A DNA stretch of 5,709 nt from an uncultured Jeotgalicoccus sp. (GTDB taxonomy: Bacteria; Bacillota; Bacilli; Staphylococcales; Salinicoccaceae), in NCBI GenBank assembly GCA_947631305.1, contig CANRKV010000110.1:1-5709 (forward strand), written 5' to 3'. This document shows, piece after piece, positions 3,937 through 5,709 of the stretch. A program made the translations under genes and the position numbers. The notes under the pieces were generated by a model. That model was not told the DNA's origin. It was given only the letters and a program-made list of their open reading frames with translations, and made no database searches. The first letter of the stretch is position 1; each line of letters starts with the position of its first letter.

Positions 3937-5307
3937 TTAAATTAATTGGAGTCCGATATGCTGCCAATACATATAATACGTTAAAATCATCAGCACAATA
4001 TAGACAGGAAGAAGTATCATACTTGTCCTCATCAGTTCCCTTGTATCGAACGGATGGTCGTCACTTTCGTAAAATATCAGCAGTGCTTTTGAGCTGACCG
4101 GTATCGTCACACAGAAATTCATTCCTAACAGGGCGATAAACACCGCTGCTTGTGTATTTAAATTAAATGATTCAGCCAGTAAGATAAATACAGGTATTAA
4201 CACTACTGCCCGTGTCGTATGACTCGTAATCAGAATATGCGATAACACACTGATTAGTATAATTATTAGTAGAATCGGCAATTCTGAGGTAACATTCAGT
4301 CCGCTGAATACAGTCATTAATATATGCTGAAAATAATCCGTTACTCCGTAATCAACCAGCAGCTTCCCCAATGCTGCTGCACCCGCAACAAAGAATATTA
4401 AACTCCATGATACGCTTGAAAGCCCTTCTTTCCAGCTTATTAATTTAAAGTGAGGCAGCATCATAATTAAGCCCATTAATATTGTGACAAATGCAATATC
4501 GAGTCCATGAACCGGTTCCGAGAGCCAGAGCAGTATTGTAATCCCGACCAAAACCAATGCATATTTTTCACGAATAGTGAATGGTGTTTTATCATAATCG
4601 GTATTTACTTCGAAATCATAGTCAAAATCTTTAAAGTACATCATTTTTAATATGAACAGAGTAGTCAGACCAATAATCAGCCCGAAAGGCATCGCATATA
4701 TTAAAAACTCAAGATATGAAATTGAATCGCCGGTCTGCGTACTCAGAATTCCAATACCAATAATATGACTCCCTGCACCCAGCAGTGTCGTATTCGCGCC
4801 CATCAGAATCAGGACGGGAATTCCTATTCCGAAAAACTTTTTATGCTGATGAAATCTCTCGCTTAAAATATTATATACAGGAAGCATGGCCGATGCTCTT
4901 CCAGAAGTGGATGGCACAGCGACTGACAGTATCTGAATCAGTAAGAAGGTAAAGAATGTTACGCGTCCCTTCGTATAGCAATTCCGTTCTATCCAGTGTG
5001 TCAGCCGGCTGAGCAGCCCGCTTTTAACCAGCACTTCCGCGATAATAAACGCCCCAATCATCAGCCAGACAATATCGATGTTAAATGATTCAAAGATAAT
5101 TTCTTCCGGCAGCCCAAGCAGTACTCCGGCACATAACGACAGCCATGCAACGAGACCCGCCGGCAGACTGGAAAATATAAACATGCCAAGTGAAAATATA
5201 AAGATTATAAAGCTTAAAGAGCCAAGATAATCAAGCTCTTCCGACAGACTGATCAGCACAGTAATCAGTAAAAATACAATTCCCAGAACTTTAAATTTTC
5301 GTGTCAT
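3937..5307 (-). CDS. SLC13/DASS-family permease, probably for glycerate or a related organic anion
   Basis: This 456-residue integral membrane protein has many hydrophobic segments (around residues 6-20, 31-66, 77-97, 117-132, 160-190, 200-222, 248-262, 270-285, 300-316, 343-382, 387-405 and 429-447). A short acidic loop lies at 225-240. It has the two-fold architecture of divalent anion/sodium symporters. The two substrate-hairpin motifs, usually SNT, are STSGRASAMLP (from S133) and SHTTRAVVLIP (from S362). Each has an Arg four residues after the Ser (R137, R366). The ATG overlaps the stop codon of the upstream glycerate kinase gene as ATGA, with a GGAG 11 nt before it, so translation is probably coupled. 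The pairing suggests import of glycerate, which the kinase would trap; substrate and coupling ion are inference. No terminator is seen before csbD. Confidence 0.85.
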   Translation of the reverse strand: MTRKFKVLGIVFLLITVLISLSEELDYLGSLSFIIFIFSLGMFIFSSLPAGLVAWLSLCAGVLLGLPEEIIFESFNIDIVWLMIGAFIIAEVLVKSGLLSRLTHWIERNCYTKGRVTFFTFLLIQILSVAVPSTSGRASAMLPVYNILSERFHQHKKFFGIGIPVLILMGANTTLLGAGSHIIGIGILSTQTGDSISYLEFLIYAMPFGLIIGLTTLFILKMMYFKDFDYDFEVNTDYDKTPFTIREKYALVLVGITILLWLSEPVHGLDIAFVTILMGLIMMLPHFKLISWKEGLSSVSWSLIFFVAGAAALGKLLVDYGVTDYFQHILMTVFSGLNVTSELPILLIIILISVLSHILITSHTTRAVVLIPVFILLAESFNLNTQAAVFIALLGMNFCVTIPVSSKALLIFYESDDHPFDTRELMRTSMILLPVYIVLMILTYYMYWQHIGLQLI

Positions 5308-5709
5308 TTAACCGGCTGCTCCGAAGCTTTTTGATTATTTTCTGCAATCACTGAACCGATCATAATTTGGCGAATCGTATTTTCTGTGCATTTTTCAAGC
5401 CATTTTGATGCGTCTGTCATAGACTTTTGAAGCGTTGCCGGTTTCGGAATTATACTCGCATATGCATCGATGCCGCTGCTGTAATTCAAACTCGCTTTTT
5501 TCCCGATTGTACCTGCAAAAGCAATCACGGGTTTATCATGCTCTTTTGCAATTCGCGCCACTTCAGACGGTATTTTATCGTTTGGAGTCTGGTAATCGAT
5601 GCAGCCTTCAGCCGTAATAACGATATCCGCAGACTGAATCGCATCCGAAATCTCGATATATTTGCGGATAATATCAAAACGCGGGTGAAGCTCTGCACCG
5701 ATAAAACCT
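5304..5709 (-). CDS. Glycerate kinase, C-terminal part (runs off the window)
   Basis: Only the last 134 residues are present; the frame is open to the right edge, so the gene is partial because of the window and not damaged. The segment GFIGAELHPRFDII, then ADIVITAEGCIDYQTPNDKIPSEVARIAKEHDKPVIAFAGTIG, matches the GlxK/GarK-type glycerate kinase family. That family phosphorylates D-glycerate to 2- or 3-phosphoglycerate with ATP. The ITAEGxIDxQT motif (T32 to T41 of the visible part) is the best marker. The usual glycine after QTxx is Asn-Asp here, a small departure. A GTG at 5561 is internal and not a start. Its stop TGA overlaps the permease ATG by 4 bp, so the two form an operon. The tail NNQKASEQPVK looks like a non-conserved extension. 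Confidence 0.9.
   Translation of the reverse strand, partial: GFIGAELHPRFDIIRKYIEISDAIQSADIVITAEGCIDYQTPNDKIPSEVARIAKEHDKPVIAFAGTIGKKASLNYSSGIDAYASIIPKPATLQKSMTDASKWLEKCTENTIRQIMIGSVIAENNQKASEQPVK

Noticed and set aside
5304..5561. A complete 85-residue gene starting at the GTG at 5561
   Set aside because: The frame continues upstream to the window edge with clear glycerate kinase sequence, so this is only the tail of a longer gene.

Overview
The window looks like a chromosomal housekeeping segment of a low-to-moderate GC Firmicute. The best fit is the family Staphylococcaceae, perhaps one of its salt-tolerant genera such as Jeotgalicoccus; the genus is inference. Reasons: strong AGGAGG-type ribosome sites, protein families that match the Bacillus/Staphylococcus set, a neighbourhood of Toprim protein, gcvH and ArsC/Spx-like protein that recalls the yusF-gcvH-yusI region of Bacillus subtilis, sigma-B-type promoters, and an Ohr protein and a CsbD protein close by.

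Layout. Eight genes are on the minus strand and one, a lipoprotein, is on the plus strand. Reading left to right: a small Toprim protein (6-413); gcvH with its own terminator (510-890, terminator 475-502); an ArsC/Spx-family CXXC protein (958-1314) behind a candidate sigma-B promoter; a non-coding interval (1315-1529) with a strong terminator and a possible C-rich small RNA; aroD (1530-2246); a 94-bp divergent intergenic region carrying two adjacent dyads over the promoters; the plus-strand lipoprotein (2341-2889); a 232-bp gap (2890-3121) with a 41-bp-period array of GC-rich hairpins, another stem-loop and a terminator; an Ohr-type peroxidase (3122-3532); a CsbD-like stress protein (3656-3853) behind a good sigma-B promoter; and an SLC13-family permease (3937-5307). 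The permease overlaps by 4 bp the end of a glycerate kinase gene that runs off the right edge (5304-5709).

Function. The right end reads as a two-gene uptake and phosphorylation module, probably for glycerate. The middle is stress and redox related (Ohr, CsbD, CXXC protein), with sigma-B-type signals before two of these genes. The left end holds lipoyl/glycine metabolism (gcvH) and the shikimate pathway (aroD).

There is no CRISPR, insertion sequence, phage gene, tRNA or rRNA. I found no obviously new multi-gene system. The unexplained structure is in the intergenic regions: the paired dyads at 2276-2317, the hairpin array at 2913-3007, and the C-rich transcript candidate at 1392-1480.
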